A DNA stretch of 64,000 nt from Caldibacillus debilis DSM 16016 (GTDB lineage: Bacteria; Bacillota; Bacilli; Bacillales; Caldibacillaceae), in the NCBI RefSeq assembly GCF_000383875.1, contig NZ_KB912880.1:176642-240641 (forward strand), read 5' to 3'. Shown here piece by piece: positions 35,280 to 47,902 of this stretch. How positions within the stretch are numbered: the first letter of the stretch is position 1; each line of letters begins with the position of its first letter. A program made the translations under genes and the position numbers. The notes below the pieces were generated by a model that saw nothing but the letters and a program-made list of their open reading frames with translations, did no database searches and had not been told where the DNA came from.

Positions 35280-36425
35280 ATGCCCTTGATCAGAGCAATG
35301 TATATCCATATTCCTTTCTGCACCCACATTTGCCACTATTGCGATTTCAACAAAGTATTTTTGAAGGGGCAGCCGGTGGATCAATATTTGGAAGCCTTGC
35401 GGAAGGAGATCGCCATCGTTTTTCGCGAACACCCTCCTGCCGCCTTGGAGACGGTGTATATCGGCGGCGGGACGCCGACGGCCTTATCGGAGAAGCAGTT
35501 GGACCGCCTGATGGACATCATCCATTCCTTCGTGGACGCGGGAAAACTTAAGGAATTTACCGTCGAGGCGAACCCGGGGGATTTGACCGGGGAGAAATTG
35601 GCCATATTAAAAGCGGCCGGCGTCAATCGTTTGAGCATCGGCGCGCAAAGTTTCAACGACAGCCTCTTGGAAAGGATCGGCCGCACCCACCGGGCCAAGG
35701 ACGTTTATGAGGCGGTAGAACAGGCCAGGAAAAGGGGATTTGAAAACATCAACATCGATCTCATGTACGCCCTTCCCGGGCAGACGGCATCCGACGTCCT
35801 CCGCTCCCTGGACCATTTGTTCCGCCTGGATGTGCCCCATTGTTCCGCCTATTCTTTAATCGTCGAGCCGAAAACCATTTTCTATAATCTGCTGAGAAAA
35901 GGGATGCTGGCCCTCCCGGCCGAGGATGAGGAGGCCGACATGTATGAAAGGATCATGGAGGAAATGGAAAAACGCGGCCTGCATCAATATGAGATCAGCA
36001 ATTTCGCGAAAAAGGGCTTTGAAAGCATGCATAACCGGATTTATTGGGACAACGAAAATTATTACGGCTTCGGGGCGGGCGCCCACAGCTACATCGGCGA
36101 CCGGAGAATAGCCAACATCGGTCCGGTGAAAAAATATATCGAGAAGCTGGAGGCGGGACAGCTTCCGGTCAGGGAGGAGCAGCGGCTGTCGCTCCGCGAA
36201 CGGGTGGAAGAGGAGATGTTCCTCGGCTTGAGGAAAACGGAAGGCGTGTCGGTTGCGAAATTTGAAAAAAAATTCGGCTTTTCCCCTTTTGCCTGGTACG
36301 GGGAGCGGATCCGCAGGCTGGAGGAGGAAAACCTTCTCGTTGCCGAAGGGGGGAAAATCCGGCTCACCAAGAAGGGAAAATTGCTTGGGAACGTGGTTTT
36401 CTCGCAGTTTTTGGTCGGAGGTTAA
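35280..36425 (+). CDS. hemW: Radical SAM heme chaperone HemW (HemN-like)
   Basis: Radical SAM protein that binds heme and is thought to deliver it to respiratory enzymes; often annotated as HemN. The 381-residue product has the CX3CX2C motif in YIHIPFCTHICHYCDF, YIGGGTPTAL, EANPGDLTGEK, RLSIGAQSFND, NIDLMYALPGQT, and YEISNFAKKGFESMHNRIYWDNENYYGFGAGAHSY. It lacks the extra N-terminal Cys of true coproporphyrinogen dehydrogenase, supporting HemW. I start at ATG 35280 behind GGAGAAGG. hrcA follows after an 83-base control region. Confidence 0.93.
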   Translation: MPLIRAMYIHIPFCTHICHYCDFNKVFLKGQPVDQYLEALRKEIAIVFREHPPAALETVYIGGGTPTALSEKQLDRLMDIIHSFVDAGKLKEFTVEANPGDLTGEKLAILKAAGVNRLSIGAQSFNDSLLERIGRTHRAKDVYEAVEQARKRGFENINIDLMYALPGQTASDVLRSLDHLFRLDVPHCSAYSLIVEPKTIFYNLLRKGMLALPAEDEEADMYERIMEEMEKRGLHQYEISNFAKKGFESMHNRIYWDNENYYGFGAGAHSYIGDRRIANIGPVKKYIEKLEAGQLPVREEQRLSLRERVEEEMFLGLRKTEGVSVAKFEKKFGFSPFAWYGERIRRLEEENLLVAEGGKIRLTKKGKLLGNVVFSQFLVGG

Positions 36426-36428
36426 ACA

Positions 36429-36457
36429 TTGACAGATTGCCGCTGATTTGATAATTT
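36429..36457 (+). promoter_or_regulatory. Promoter of the hrcA-grpE-dnaK operon
   Basis: TTGACA (36429-36434) is followed by an AT-rich -10 region; GATAAT (36450-36455) or TAATTT (36452-36457) could serve. It lies immediately upstream of the CIRCE element. Confidence 0.65.
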
Positions 36458-36467
36458 ATTTATAGGT

Positions 36468-36494
36468 TTAGCACTCGGGGTCAAAGAGTGCTAA
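36468..36494 (+). promoter_or_regulatory. CIRCE operator
   Basis: Exact consensus TTAGCACTC-N9-GAGTGCTAA between the promoter and hrcA. It is the binding site of the HrcA repressor made by the next gene, giving heat-shock autoregulation of the operon. Confidence 0.98.
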
Positions 36495-36508
36495 TAGGAG
36501 TGATCGTC

Positions 36509-37546
36509 ATGTTGACAGACCGGCAATTGCTCATCTTACAGGTCATCATTGATGATTTCATTCAATCCGCCCATCCGGTCGGATCCAAGACTTTGGCGAA
36601 GAAAGGGACGCTGTCCCTGAGCTCGGCCACGATCCGGAATGAGATGGCGGATCTGGAAGAGTTGGGATATATCGAAAAGACGCACACTTCATCGGGCAGG
36701 GTGCCCTCCGAAAAAGGATACCGGTTTTACGTCGATCATCTGCTGTCGCCGCAAAAATTGAACAACGAGGAAATGGAATCGATCCGTTCCCTATTTATGG
36801 AACGGGTTTATGAATTTGAAACGATCGTGGAAAGGTCGGCCCATGTCCTCTCCGAACTGACGGATTATACGGTGATCGTTCTCGGTCCGGAGGTGAAGGA
36901 CCACAAGGTCAGCCGGCTGCAGATCATTCCGTTGAACGAAGAAATGGCCGTGGCCATCATTGTGACGAACACGGGCCATGTGGAGAAAACCATTTTCTCC
37001 ATACCGCCCAATACGAAGCCCGGCGACATTGAAAAGATCAACAATATCCTGAACAGCAAACTGATCGGCGTGCCTTTGCTGGAACTGAAATCCCGGCTGA
37101 ACGAGGAGACTTACTCCCTGCTGCGGAAGCATCTCGATAACGTGATGATCATCGATGCGCTGAACGATATGTTAAATTTGCCGCTGAACGATCAGGTGTT
37201 TTACGGCGGCAAAACGAACATGCTGAAACAGCCGGAATTTCAGGATTTCGAAAAAATCCAGAAGCTGTTTGATTTCATCGAGGAAAACCAGGGCTTTTTC
37301 CATTTGTTGAAGAAGATGCCGAACGGGATCCAGGTGCGGATCGGAAAGGAAATCAACGTGCGGGAGATGGATCAGTGCAGCCTGATCACCGCGACATACA
37401 GCATCGGGGATGAGCAATGCGGCACGATCGCCATCCTCGGACCGAAGCGGATGAACTACGGGAAGGTCATTTCCCTCTTGAATATTTTCAGCAATAAATT
37501 GACAAACGTTTTAACGGAACTCTATTACGGGAAAAGGAAAGGATAG
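36509..37546 (+). CDS. hrcA: Heat-inducible transcription repressor HrcA
   Basis: Binds CIRCE and represses class I heat-shock genes, with GroEL needed for activity. The 345-residue protein has the winged-helix N-terminus (LTDRQLLILQVIIDDFIQSAHPVGSKTL, SSATIRNEMADLEELGYIEKTHTSSGRVPSEKGYRFYVD), then the GAF-like dimerisation part, ending SLITATYSIGDEQCGTIAILGPKRMNY. I start at ATG 36509 with AGGAGTGATC just upstream. A hairpin overlapping its stop codon separates it from grpE. Confidence 0.97.
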   Translation: MLTDRQLLILQVIIDDFIQSAHPVGSKTLAKKGTLSLSSATIRNEMADLEELGYIEKTHTSSGRVPSEKGYRFYVDHLLSPQKLNNEEMESIRSLFMERVYEFETIVERSAHVLSELTDYTVIVLGPEVKDHKVSRLQIIPLNEEMAVAIIVTNTGHVEKTIFSIPPNTKPGDIEKINNILNSKLIGVPLLELKSRLNEETYSLLRKHLDNVMIIDALNDMLNLPLNDQVFYGGKTNMLKQPEFQDFEKIQKLFDFIEENQGFFHLLKKMPNGIQVRIGKEINVREMDQCSLITATYSIGDEQCGTIAILGPKRMNYGKVISLLNIFSNKLTNVLTELYYGKRKG

Positions 37547-37579
37547 ACAGGAAAGATCTTTCTGTCCTGTCTATTTTCT
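37543..37579 (+). terminator. Hairpin between hrcA and grpE (attenuator or processing site)
   Basis: Perfect ten-pair stem ATAGACAGGA / TCCTGTCTAT, starting inside the hrcA stop codon and followed by TTTCTTTG. As in other bacilli it probably trims or partly terminates the mRNA so that grpE-dnaK-dnaJ are expressed above hrcA. Confidence 0.65.
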
Positions 37580-37605
37580 TTGATCTTTGGAGGTGGAAAG
37601 GAGCC

Positions 37606-40246
<2,641 letters not shown>

Positions 40247-40265
40247 TCAACGACTCCTCAGCGGA

Positions 40266-40300
40266 AAAGTCAAAGTCAATCCAATGGCTTTGACTTTTTC
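40266..40300 (+). terminator. Rho-independent terminator after dnaK
   Basis: AAAGTCAAAG / CTTTGACTTT stem with TTTTTC, 20 bases after the dnaK stop. dnaJ is then expressed by readthrough or its own promoter in the 180-base gap. Confidence 0.85.
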
Positions 40301-40479
40301 GTTCTGAGGGAAAGGAGAAGAAGAGGCGGATGCCTGGGAAAATGCGAGACGGCCTGGACGGTTTGCACCTCCCGAAAACCGGGAAAACGGATGATTTCCG
40401 GGAAAGGAAAAGGAATTGCACAGGGAGCCAGAATGATGGTAGAATTAATTTTATGCGATAGAGTTCGGGAGTGGAAACA

Positions 40480-41616
40480 ATGGCAAAACGGGATTATTAT
40501 GAAATTCTAGGTGTGGATCGCAATGCGACAAAAGAAGAGATAAAAAAAGCATACCGCCGCCTGTCGAAAAAATACCACCCGGATTTGAACAAGGAAGAGG
40601 GGGCCGCGGAAAAATTTAAAGAGATCACGGAGGCCTACGAAGTTTTAAGCGACGACGAAAAAAGGAGACGCTACGACCAGTACGGCCACGCCGATCCCTC
40701 CCAAGGTTTCTCCGGCTTCGGCGACGAAGATTTCGGCGGTTTTGGCGGCTTCGGCGGCTTTGAGGATATCTTCGACGCCTTTTTCGGCGGATCGACGCGG
40801 AGGTCGAGGCGGAACGCCCCGAGGAAGGGCGCGGATCTGCAATACACGATGACCATCACCTTTGAAGAAGCGGTTTTCGGGAAGGAAACCGATATTGAAA
40901 TCCCGAGGGAGGAAGATTGTCTCCACTGCCACGGGACGGGAGCCAAGCCCGGCACCCGGCCGGATACGTGTCCCTACTGCCACGGAACGGGTCAAATCAC
41001 TTCGGAGCAGGCGACTCCCTTTGGGCGGATCGTCAACCGCCGCGTATGCTATCATTGTAACGGAACCGGGCAAATCATCCGGGAAAAGTGCGCGACTTGC
41101 CATGGAACCGGCAGGGTGAAACGGCGCAAAAAAATCCATGTGAAAATCCCCGCCGGCATCGACGACGGGCAACAATTGCGGGTCGCCGGGCAAGGGGAGC
41201 GGGGCGTCAACGGCGGACCTCCGGGAGATCTCTACATCGTCTTCCATGTGGAGCCCCATGAATTTTTCGAACGGCGGGGCAACGACATTTACTGCGAGAT
41301 GCCCATCACCTTCGTGCAGGCCGCCTTGGGGGATGAAATCGAAGTGCCCACCTTGTACGGCAAAGTAAAAATCAAGATTCCCCCCGGCACCCAATCCCAC
41401 ACGAAATTCCGTCTCCGCGGCAAAGGCGTTCCGAATGTGAGGGGAGGCGGGGTCGGCGATCAGCATGTGATCGTCAAGATCATCACGCCGAAGAAACTGA
41501 CGGAAAAACAAAAGCAGCTTTTGCGCGAGTTTGCCGAGATCAGCGGGGAAACGATCGATGAGCAGACGAAGAGTTTTTTTGACAAAGTCAAAAAGGCGTT
41601 CAAAGGCAATTCATAG
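40480..41616 (+). CDS. dnaJ: Chaperone protein DnaJ (Hsp40)
   Basis: Co-chaperone that stimulates DnaK ATPase and binds substrates. The 378-residue protein has the J domain ([27 protein letters not shown] motif in KYHPDLNKE), a Gly/Phe-rich region with [15 protein letters not shown], and four zinc-binding CxxCxGxG repeats ([32 protein letters not shown]). The C-terminal domain holds [24 protein letters not shown] start at ATG 40480, behind GGGAGTGG. prmA follows after 18 bases. Confidence 0.98.
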   Translation: MAKRDYYEILGVDRNATKEEIKKAYRRLSKKYHPDLNKEEGAAEKFKEITEAYEVLSDDEKRRRYDQYGHADPSQGFSGFGDEDFGGFGGFGGFEDIFDAFFGGSTRRSRRNAPRKGADLQYTMTITFEEAVFGKETDIEIPREEDCLHCHGTGAKPGTRPDTCPYCHGTGQITSEQATPFGRIVNRRVCYHCNGTGQIIREKCATCHGTGRVKRRKKIHVKIPAGIDDGQQLRVAGQGERGVNGGPPGDLYIVFHVEPHEFFERRGNDIYCEMPITFVQAALGDEIEVPTLYGKVKIKIPPGTQSHTKFRLRGKGVPNVRGGGVGDQHVIVKIITPKKLTEKQKQLLREFAEISGETIDEQTKSFFDKVKKAFKGNS

Positions 41617-41634
41617 AGGCAAGGAGCGGCGGAA

Positions 41635-42570
41635 ATGAAATGGTCGGAGATCAGCATTCATACGTCCAACGAGGCGATTGAACCCGTCTCGAACATCCTT
41701 CACGAGGCGGGGGCGGCCGGGGTGGTCATCGAGGATTCTTTCGATTCCATAAAGGAACAAAACGGAAAATTCGGGGAAATCTATGAGTTGAACCCGGAAG
41801 ATTATCCGAAGGAAGGGGCCGTCATCAAGGCTTACTTCCCGGTAAACAGCTTTTTGGCGGAGACGATCGACGAGATCAAAAACGCGATTGAAAGCCTGAC
41901 CCAATACGATATCGATATCGAACCGAACATCATCACCGTCAGTGAAGTCGACGAGGAAGACTGGGCGACGGAGTGGAAAAAATATTATCACCCGGTGAAG
42001 GTTTCCGAAAAAATTACCATCGTCCCTTGCTGGGAAGACTACGAGAAGCGGTCGGAAGAGGAAATCGTCGTCGTCTTGGACCCGGGGATGGCTTTCGGCA
42101 CGGGCAACCATCCGACGACGGTGATGAGCATCCAAGCCCTGGAAAGGTTCGTGAAACCCGGGGATTCGGTCATCGATGTCGGAACCGGATCCGGCGTTCT
42201 GAGCATCGCAGCCGCCCTTTTGGGCGCCGATCGAGTGCTCGCCTTGGATTTGGATGAAATCGCCGTGAAGTCCGCCGGCGATAACTGCAAACGAAACAAG
42301 GTGGAACAGATCGTCACCGTTCAACAAAATGATCTGCTCGACGGGATCGATACGGAGGCGGATGTGATCGTCGCCAACCTTTTGGCGGAGATCATCCTCC
42401 GTTTTTCCGGCCAGGCCTACCGGAACTTGAAGCCGGGAGGGATCTTCATCGCTTCGGGCATCACCGCCCAGAAGCGGGAAACCGTCGAAAACCATTTGCG
42501 GGAAAACGGCTTTTCCATCATGGAAACGCTGATGATGGAAGACTGGATCACCACGATTGCGAAAAAATGA
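41635..42570 (+). CDS. prmA: Ribosomal protein L11 methyltransferase
   Basis: Trimethylates ribosomal protein L11. The 311-residue protein has an N-terminal substrate-binding domain, EEDWATEWKKYYHPVKVSEKITIVP, then DPGMAFGTGNHPTTVM, the SAM motif VIDVGTGSGVLSIAAALLGA, ALDLDEIAVK, the NPPY-like ADVIVANLLAEII, and LKPGGIFIASGI. The position after dnaJ and before rsmE is as in B. subtilis (yqeT, yqeU). Confidence 0.96.
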   Translation: MKWSEISIHTSNEAIEPVSNILHEAGAAGVVIEDSFDSIKEQNGKFGEIYELNPEDYPKEGAVIKAYFPVNSFLAETIDEIKNAIESLTQYDIDIEPNIITVSEVDEEDWATEWKKYYHPVKVSEKITIVPCWEDYEKRSEEEIVVVLDPGMAFGTGNHPTTVMSIQALERFVKPGDSVIDVGTGSGVLSIAAALLGADRVLALDLDEIAVKSAGDNCKRNKVEQIVTVQQNDLLDGIDTEADVIVANLLAEIILRFSGQAYRNLKPGGIFIASGITAQKRETVENHLRENGFSIMETLMMEDWITTIAKK

Positions 42571-42615
42571 TTTTCCGGAGGCGCCCCCGCCCCAAAGAAC
42601 GAAGCAGGTGTTCGT

Positions 42616-43371
42616 ATGCAAAGGTATTTTTATCAGGGACCGAGCCCTTCCCTCCGCTCCCTGCGCATGGAAGGGGACGATTTTCACCATATGGCCAATG
42701 TGATGCGGATGAAACCCGGGGAAAGAATCGTCCTTGTTTTTGCCGACGGAAGGGAAGGCGTATATGAAATTTCCGAGATCAAGCGCGGATACGCGGAAGT
42801 TGCCTTTGTCCAATGGATCGAAAAAAACCGGGAACTCCCCGTCCGTGTGACGATCGCCTCGGCCATGCTGAAGGGCGACCGATGGGAATGGCTGATCCAA
42901 AAGGGGACGGAGCTCGGCGCGGGAAGCTTTATTCCCGTCGTCACCGAGCGGACGGTCGTGAAGCTGGAAGAAAAGAAAATCCCGCAAAAGATCCGGCGAT
43001 GGGAAAAAATCGCCAAGGAGGCCGCCGAACAATCGGAAAGGAACCGCATCCCCGCAGTGGAAAAGCCCCGTTCCTTCCATGCCCTCGTGGAGATGAGCCG
43101 GGCCTTTGATCATCGGCTGGCCGCCTATGAAGAAGAAGGGCGGAAAGGGGAGTCGGAAAATCTCTTGAAACTTTTCCGTTCGGTGAAGCCTTCCGAGTCG
43201 CTGCTCGTGCTCACCGGACCGGAAGGAGGATTTTCCAAACGGGAGATCGAAACATTAACGGAGCAAAACTTTTTCATTTGCGGGATCGGCCCGCGGATCC
43301 TGCGGGCGGAAACCGCACCCCTGTATATCCTGTCCAACATCTCCTTTTATTTTGAACTGATGATGAGGTGA
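42616..43371 (+). CDS. rsmE: 16S rRNA m3U1498 methyltransferase
   Basis: SPOUT-family methyltransferase that modifies U1498 of 16S rRNA. The 251-residue product has an N-terminal PUA-like domain (DDFHHMANVMRMKPGERIVLVFADG), then KGDRWEWLIQKGTELGAGSFIPVVTERTVVK, WEKIAKEAAEQSERNRIP, and the knot region LVLTGPEGGFSKREIE...GPRILRAETAPLY. GCAGGTG lies upstream of the ATG. It overlaps mtaB by four bases. Confidence 0.96.
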   Translation: MQRYFYQGPSPSLRSLRMEGDDFHHMANVMRMKPGERIVLVFADGREGVYEISEIKRGYAEVAFVQWIEKNRELPVRVTIASAMLKGDRWEWLIQKGTELGAGSFIPVVTERTVVKLEEKKIPQKIRRWEKIAKEAAEQSERNRIPAVEKPRSFHALVEMSRAFDHRLAAYEEEGRKGESENLLKLFRSVKPSESLLVLTGPEGGFSKREIETLTEQNFFICGIGPRILRAETAPLYILSNISFYFELMMR

Positions 43372-44735
43372 ATGAATTGCCGACAGTCGCATTTTATACA
43401 TTGGGTTGCAAAGTGAATCACTACGAGACGGAGGCCATCTGGCAGCTGTTTAAAAAGAAGGGGTATGAAAGGGTCGACTTCGAAAAGGAAGCCGATGTTT
43501 ACGTCATCAATACATGCACCGTCACCAACACCGGCGACAAGAAGAGCCGTCAGATCATCCGCCGGGCGATCCGGAAAAACCCTGATGCGGTCGTCTGCGT
43601 CACGGGATGCTATGCCCAAACTTCCCCCGCGGAAATCCTGGCGATTCCCGGCGTGGATGTGGTGATCGGGACCCAGGACCGGGCGAAGCTGCTCGATTAC
43701 GTGGAGCAGCATCAAAGGGAGCGGCGGCCGATCAACGGGGTTCGCAATATCATGAGAACCCGGGTTTACGAAGAATTGGAAGTGCCTTATTTCACCGACC
43801 GCACCCGGGCTTCTTTGAAAATCCAGGAAGGCTGCAACAATTTTTGCACCTTTTGCATTATTCCTTGGGCCCGCGGTCTGATGCGCTCCCGCGACCCGAA
43901 GGCGGTCATCCGGCAGGCCCGGCAGCTGGTGGACGCCGGTTATCGGGAAATCGTTTTAACCGGAATCCATACCGGCGGATATGGCACCGACTTGAAAGAT
44001 TACAATCTGGCGATGCTCCTCCGCGATTTGGAAGAGCAGGTGGAAGGGCTGAAGCGGCTCCGCATCTCCTCCATTGAAGCGAGCCAGCTCACCGATGAAG
44101 TGCTGGACGTCATCAGCCGCTCCAACGTGATCGTCCGCCATATGCACATCCCCCTGCAGTCGGGTTCGAACACCGTCTTAAAGCGGATGCGGAGAAAATA
44201 TTCGGTGGAATATTATGCCGAAAGATTGGCCAAACTGCGGGAAATCATGCCCGATGTGGCCGTCACCTCCGACGTCATCGTCGGTTTCCCCGGCGAAACG
44301 GAGGAGGAATTCATGGAAACTTATCATTTCATCAAAGAACAGAAATTTGCCGAATTGCATGTGTTCCCCTTCTCCAAGCGGAACGGCACCCCGGCCGCCC
44401 GGATGGAAAACCAAATCGACGAAGAGGTGAAAGCCGAACGGGTGCACCGCCTGATCACATTGTCCGACCAGCTGGCCAAAGAATATGCCTCCAGGTTTGA
44501 AGGGGAAGTTCTGGATGTGATCCCGGAAGAAAGATATAAAGAAGACCCGAAATCGGGCTTGTACGAAGGATATTCCGACAATTATCTGAAGGTTGTCTTT
44601 CCGGCGACGGAAGAGATGGTCGGGAAAATCGTCCGCGTGAAGATCACGAAGGCCGGTTATCCGTACAACGAAGGACAGTTTGTCCGCGTCATGGACGATG
44701 ACCTCCCGGCGCCGAAAAAGCGCGCGATCGTCTAA
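43368..44735 (+). CDS. mtaB: tRNA t6A37 methylthiotransferase MtaB
   Basis: Radical SAM enzyme converting t6A to ms2t6A at tRNA position 37. The 455-residue protein has the N-terminal MTTase domain (YTLGCKVNHYETEAIW, VINTCTVTNTGDKKSRQ, VCVTGCYAQ), the radical SAM motif GCNNFCTFCIIPWARG with CX3CX2C, then HIPLQSGSNTVLKRMRRKY and VGFPGETEEEF. The C-terminal TRAM-like region follows. The start overlaps the rsmE stop (ATGAATG...). It corresponds to B. subtilis yqeV. Confidence 0.96.
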   Translation: MNELPTVAFYTLGCKVNHYETEAIWQLFKKKGYERVDFEKEADVYVINTCTVTNTGDKKSRQIIRRAIRKNPDAVVCVTGCYAQTSPAEILAIPGVDVVIGTQDRAKLLDYVEQHQRERRPINGVRNIMRTRVYEELEVPYFTDRTRASLKIQEGCNNFCTFCIIPWARGLMRSRDPKAVIRQARQLVDAGYREIVLTGIHTGGYGTDLKDYNLAMLLRDLEEQVEGLKRLRISSIEASQLTDEVLDVISRSNVIVRHMHIPLQSGSNTVLKRMRRKYSVEYYAERLAKLREIMPDVAVTSDVIVGFPGETEEEFMETYHFIKEQKFAELHVFPFSKRNGTPAARMENQIDEEVKAERVHRLITLSDQLAKEYASRFEGEVLDVIPEERYKEDPKSGLYEGYSDNYLKVVFPATEEMVGKIVRVKITKAGYPYNEGQFVRVMDDDLPAPKKRAIV

Positions 44736-45274
44736 CGTATCGCGGGATGGATGTGGGATCGCCGGCGCCTAAAAGGTGCGCCAAAAAAGGGTAAGAAACG
44801 TGCTTCCGCCGTCCGGCATGGATGCACGGAAAATTTCTGCAAACGGGATGCCTCCAGCATGGGGCATCCCGTCCCTTTTCAGGAGGCTTGGTTTTGGCTC
44901 TAGCCGGGGAAGCGGCGTCCGCCCGTTCCGGCTGGTCCCTTCCCTTGCGTATTCTGGCCTTGTCCCCATTTTGGGACGAGGCTTTTTAAAACGGCACGGA
45001 AGCAGCGTGCACGGGGGATTTTTTGCCGAGAAGGGAGGAAAAAATCCCTGCTTTTTCCCGGGCATGGCGCCCCGGCTTCAGTCGTGCGGCCGATACCCCT
45101 AGTTCGATGCCTGCACGGCTCCTCTCCTTCCGGCAGGCGGGTTCTGTTCCGGAGGATGCCCCATGGAAAGATCTTCCGCCGGGCAAAAAACCGCTTTGGA
45201 ATAAAAAAGCCTTTGACGGACCTATTACGGCCGTCAAAGGCTTTTTTCCCGTATTTCAAGGTCTTCAAACGCCT
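44736..45274 (+). other. Intergenic stretch between mtaB and the MFS gene
   Basis: About 540 bases without a gene I can support. It holds a ten-pair inverted repeat ACGGGATGCC / GGCATCCCGT (44843-44872) that could end mtaB transcription, and a strong bidirectional terminator at 45203-45247. The long frame 45023-46069 on the forward strand is a shadow of the MFS gene. Confidence 0.55.
45203..45248. terminator. Bidirectional terminator at the 3' end of the MFS gene
   Basis: AAAAAAGCCTTTGACGG, an 11-base loop, then the complementary arm ending CTTTTTT. T-runs are present on both strands, so it can stop the reverse-strand MFS transcript and any forward transcript from mtaB. Confidence 0.9.
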
Positions 45275-46795
45275 TTAATTGGACAAGGCCTTTTGCGTAT
45301 CCGGCATTCCTTTCTTCGGATGTTTTTCCGCCGAATCCGCCGGCCCCTTCGCCCGCTTGATGAAGAAGGCCAGGAAGAGGGCGGCGAGGGTGAGCAAGGC
45401 GGAGACGAAGAAGGCGTCCCTGATTCCTCCCAGCATGGCCTCTTGGGCGATTTGCTCTTTGGAAATGGAAATCCCCTTGCCGGCGGCCAGATGCACGGCG
45501 TTTTGCGCCAATTCCTTTGCGTGGTACTCCGTCCGGTTCGTCATGACGGTGATCAGGAGCGCCGTGCCGATTGCGGCGGATACCTGGTTCAGCGTGTTGT
45601 TCATCGCCGTACCGTGCGGGTAAAGGTGAACGGGCAATTGATTCAGCCCGTTGGTGGAAACGGGCATGAAGACCATGGACATCCCAAACATCCGGACGGC
45701 GTGCAAAAGCATGAGCTGGTGGTAGCTGGTATCCATCGATATTTTGCTAAACAGATAGGTCGAGACGGTGACGATGGCCAAACCGATGACCGCCAAGATC
45801 CGCCCGCCAATCCGATCGAACAGCCTGCCGTTGATGGGGGACATCAAGGCGTTGATGATGGCCCCGGGCAAAAGCATCAACCCCGTGTCCAGCGGGGAAA
45901 TCCCCAAAATCGTTTGGGCGTAAATGGGGAGCAAAAGGAACCCGGAGAACATGGCCATGTTTACGATGATCGTGATGGCGGACGCCAAAGTGAACATCGG
46001 ATATTGATAGACCCGGAAATTGAGCATGGGACGTTCCAGCTTGAATTGCCGGAAGGTAAAAACGGTTAAGGCGATAACGCCGATGACAATGGTCAAATCA
46101 ACTTGCGGACTGGACCATCCATGGCTCCCCGCGGTGCTGAATCCGTACAGCAGGCTGCCAAATCCTACGCTCGACAAGAGAAGGGAAAGGATATCCAGGC
46201 GGATGTCAGTCTCTTTCCTTTTATCTTTCAGCAGCACGCCTCCTGTGATCAGGATCACCGCCGCCAACGGGGTGACGAGATGAAACAGCGCCCGCCAATC
46301 GAAATGTTCGACGATCCAACCGGACAGGGTGGGCCCGATGGCGGGGGCAAACATTAAAATAAGCCCGAAAACCCCCATGGCCGCTCCCCGGCGGGAAACC
46401 GGGAAACTGACGAGCATGACGTTCATCAACAGCGGCATCATGATGGCCGAACCGGAGGCTTGGATCATCCGCCCGGCCAGGAGCAAGGGGAAAGCGTGGG
46501 CAAAGCCGGCAATGACCGTTCCGAGGGTGAATAAGCCCATGGCCCAAAGAAACAGCTGGCGAACGGAGTATTTTTGGATAAGGAATGCGGTTGTCGGAAT
46601 CATGATTCCGTTCACCAGCATAAATCCGGTGGTCACCCATTGGACCGTTGAAGGGCCAACCTTCAAATCCTCCATGATGGAAGGTAGGGCAACGTTTAAC
46701 AAGGTATTGTTTAAGAAGGTGATAAACGCGCCGATCAACAGGACGGCAATGATGCCGTACGCAGGTTTGTTCGCGGTTTTCGCTTCTTGATCCAT
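45275..46795 (-). CDS. MFS multidrug efflux transporter, DHA2 family (EmrB/QacA-like)
   Basis: 506-residue drug:H+ antiporter of the 14-helix DHA2 family. Visible are helix 1 with FITFLNNTLLNVALPSIMEDL (motif D1 type), TVQWVTTGFMLVNGIMIPTTAFL, the loop FSVRQLF-like motif A region, LLAGRMIQASGSAIMMPLLMNVMLVSFP (motif B), and APAIGPTLSGWIVEHFDWRALF (motif C), followed by further helices. I start at ATG 46795 behind AAGGGGGAATACG rather than at 46846. It is most similar in pattern to Bacillus LmrB/Mdr-type pumps; the substrate cannot be told. It lies alone between terminators and is not part of the conserved backbone order. Confidence 0.9.
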   Translation of the reverse strand: MDQEAKTANKPAYGIIAVLLIGAFITFLNNTLLNVALPSIMEDLKVGPSTVQWVTTGFMLVNGIMIPTTAFLIQKYSVRQLFLWAMGLFTLGTVIAGFAHAFPLLLAGRMIQASGSAIMMPLLMNVMLVSFPVSRRGAAMGVFGLILMFAPAIGPTLSGWIVEHFDWRALFHLVTPLAAVILITGGVLLKDKRKETDIRLDILSLLLSSVGFGSLLYGFSTAGSHGWSSPQVDLTIVIGVIALTVFTFRQFKLERPMLNFRVYQYPMFTLASAITIIVNMAMFSGFLLLPIYAQTILGISPLDTGLMLLPGAIINALMSPINGRLFDRIGGRILAVIGLAIVTVSTYLFSKISMDTSYHQLMLLHAVRMFGMSMVFMPVSTNGLNQLPVHLYPHGTAMNNTLNQVSAAIGTALLITVMTNRTEYHAKELAQNAVHLAAGKGISISKEQIAQEAMLGGIRDAFFVSALLTLAALFLAFFIKRAKGPADSAEKHPKKGMPDTQKALSN

Positions 46796-47236
46796 CGTAT
46801 TCCCCCTTTTTTCCCAGTTTTCCATCCCCCGTTGGAGAAAATCCATGCCCTATATCTTATCTCATATTTTTTGGGATTGCAATAAAAATGAAATTTGTCC
46901 CCCGTTCCCTGCCACGGCCGGACGGCGGCGTCATGCTCCTACGTTTTCCGCCCGGAGGGGGACATCGGCCGTACCGCTTTCCCCTGCATAAAAACCTCCC
47001 GCCGGCCTGAAAACTCCCTACCGGCGTCCAAGAAGTTCCGGACGCATGCGGCTTTCCCCTCATTGAGCCGCGCGTCCGGGAACCGGATGCGGATTTCCGA
47101 TAAACAAGGCCACGCCTTTATTCCGGGCCGATCCTCTCCCTCCGGCGGCCCGCTTTCCGGGAAGGTTTGACAAAAAGGCGACAATCCTCCAACATTAAAG
47201 AGAGGACAGAAATTTGTTGGAAAAGGAGTAAAGCGG
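46796..47236 (+). other. Intergenic stretch between MFS gene and deoC
   Basis: No gene recognised. A TTGACA at 47167-47172 stands about 65 bases before deoC, but the -10 (AACATT at 18 bp) is poor. The frames seen here are short and composition-driven. Confidence 0.45.
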
Positions 47237-47902
47237 ATGGACATTGCCAAGTATATCGATCATACTTTGTTAAAGGCCGAGGCGACGGAAGCGCAGATCG
47301 CCGCGTTGTGCGAGGAGGCAAAAACCTTCGGTTTCGCTTCCGTTTGCGTCAATCCCGCCTGGGTCTCCTACGCCAAGGAAAAACTGTCGGGGAGCGGCGT
47401 GAAGGTTTGTACCGTCATCGGCTTTCCCCTCGGTGCCACGACGACGGAAACGAAGGTGTTCGAAACGAAGAACGCCATTGAAAACGGGGCCGAGGAAGTG
47501 GACATGGTCATCAACATCGGGTGGCTGAAAAGCGGCCGTTTCGATTTGGTGAAGGAAGACATCCGCAAGGTGGCGGAAGCCGCGGCGGGAAAAGCGCTGG
47601 TGAAAGTCATCATTGAAACCTGCCTGCTGACGGAAGAGGAAAAAGTGAGGGCATGTCAGCTGGCCGTGGAGGCCGGGGCGGATTTTGTAAAAACATCGAC
47701 GGGCTTTTCCGTGGGAGGGGCCACGGTGGAAGACGTCCGCCTGATGAGGGAAACCGTCGGTACGAAGGCCGGGGTGAAGGCATCCGGCGGAATCCGCACC
47801 TTGGAAGACGCGAAAAAAATGATCGAAGCGGGGGCGACGAGGCTCGGCACCAGTTCCGGCACCGCCATCGTACAAGGAAAAACGGGCGGACAGGGATATT
47901 GA
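47237..47902 (+). CDS. deoC: Deoxyribose-phosphate aldolase
   Basis: Class I aldolase cleaving 2-deoxyribose-5-phosphate to glyceraldehyde-3-phosphate and acetaldehyde in nucleoside catabolism. The 221-residue protein has [74 protein letters not shown] with the Schiff-base Lys, and [10 protein letters not shown] with the second conserved Lys. AAAGGAG lies upstream of the ATG. It stands alone here, without other deo genes. Confidence 0.96.
   Translation: MDIAKYIDHTLLKAEATEAQIAALCEEAKTFGFASVCVNPAWVSYAKEKLSGSGVKVCTVIGFPLGATTTETKVFETKNAIENGAEEVDMVINIGWLKSGRFDLVKEDIRKVAEAAAGKALVKVIIETCLLTEEEKVRACQLAVEAGADFVKTSTGFSVGGATVEDVRLMRETVGTKAGVKASGGIRTLEDAKKMIEAGATRLGTSSGTAIVQGKTGGQGY

Noticed and set aside
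45023-46069. A 348-codon forward frame rich in Arg/Gly/His
   Set aside because: It is the shadow of the reverse-strand MFS transporter, whose membrane motifs are clear.
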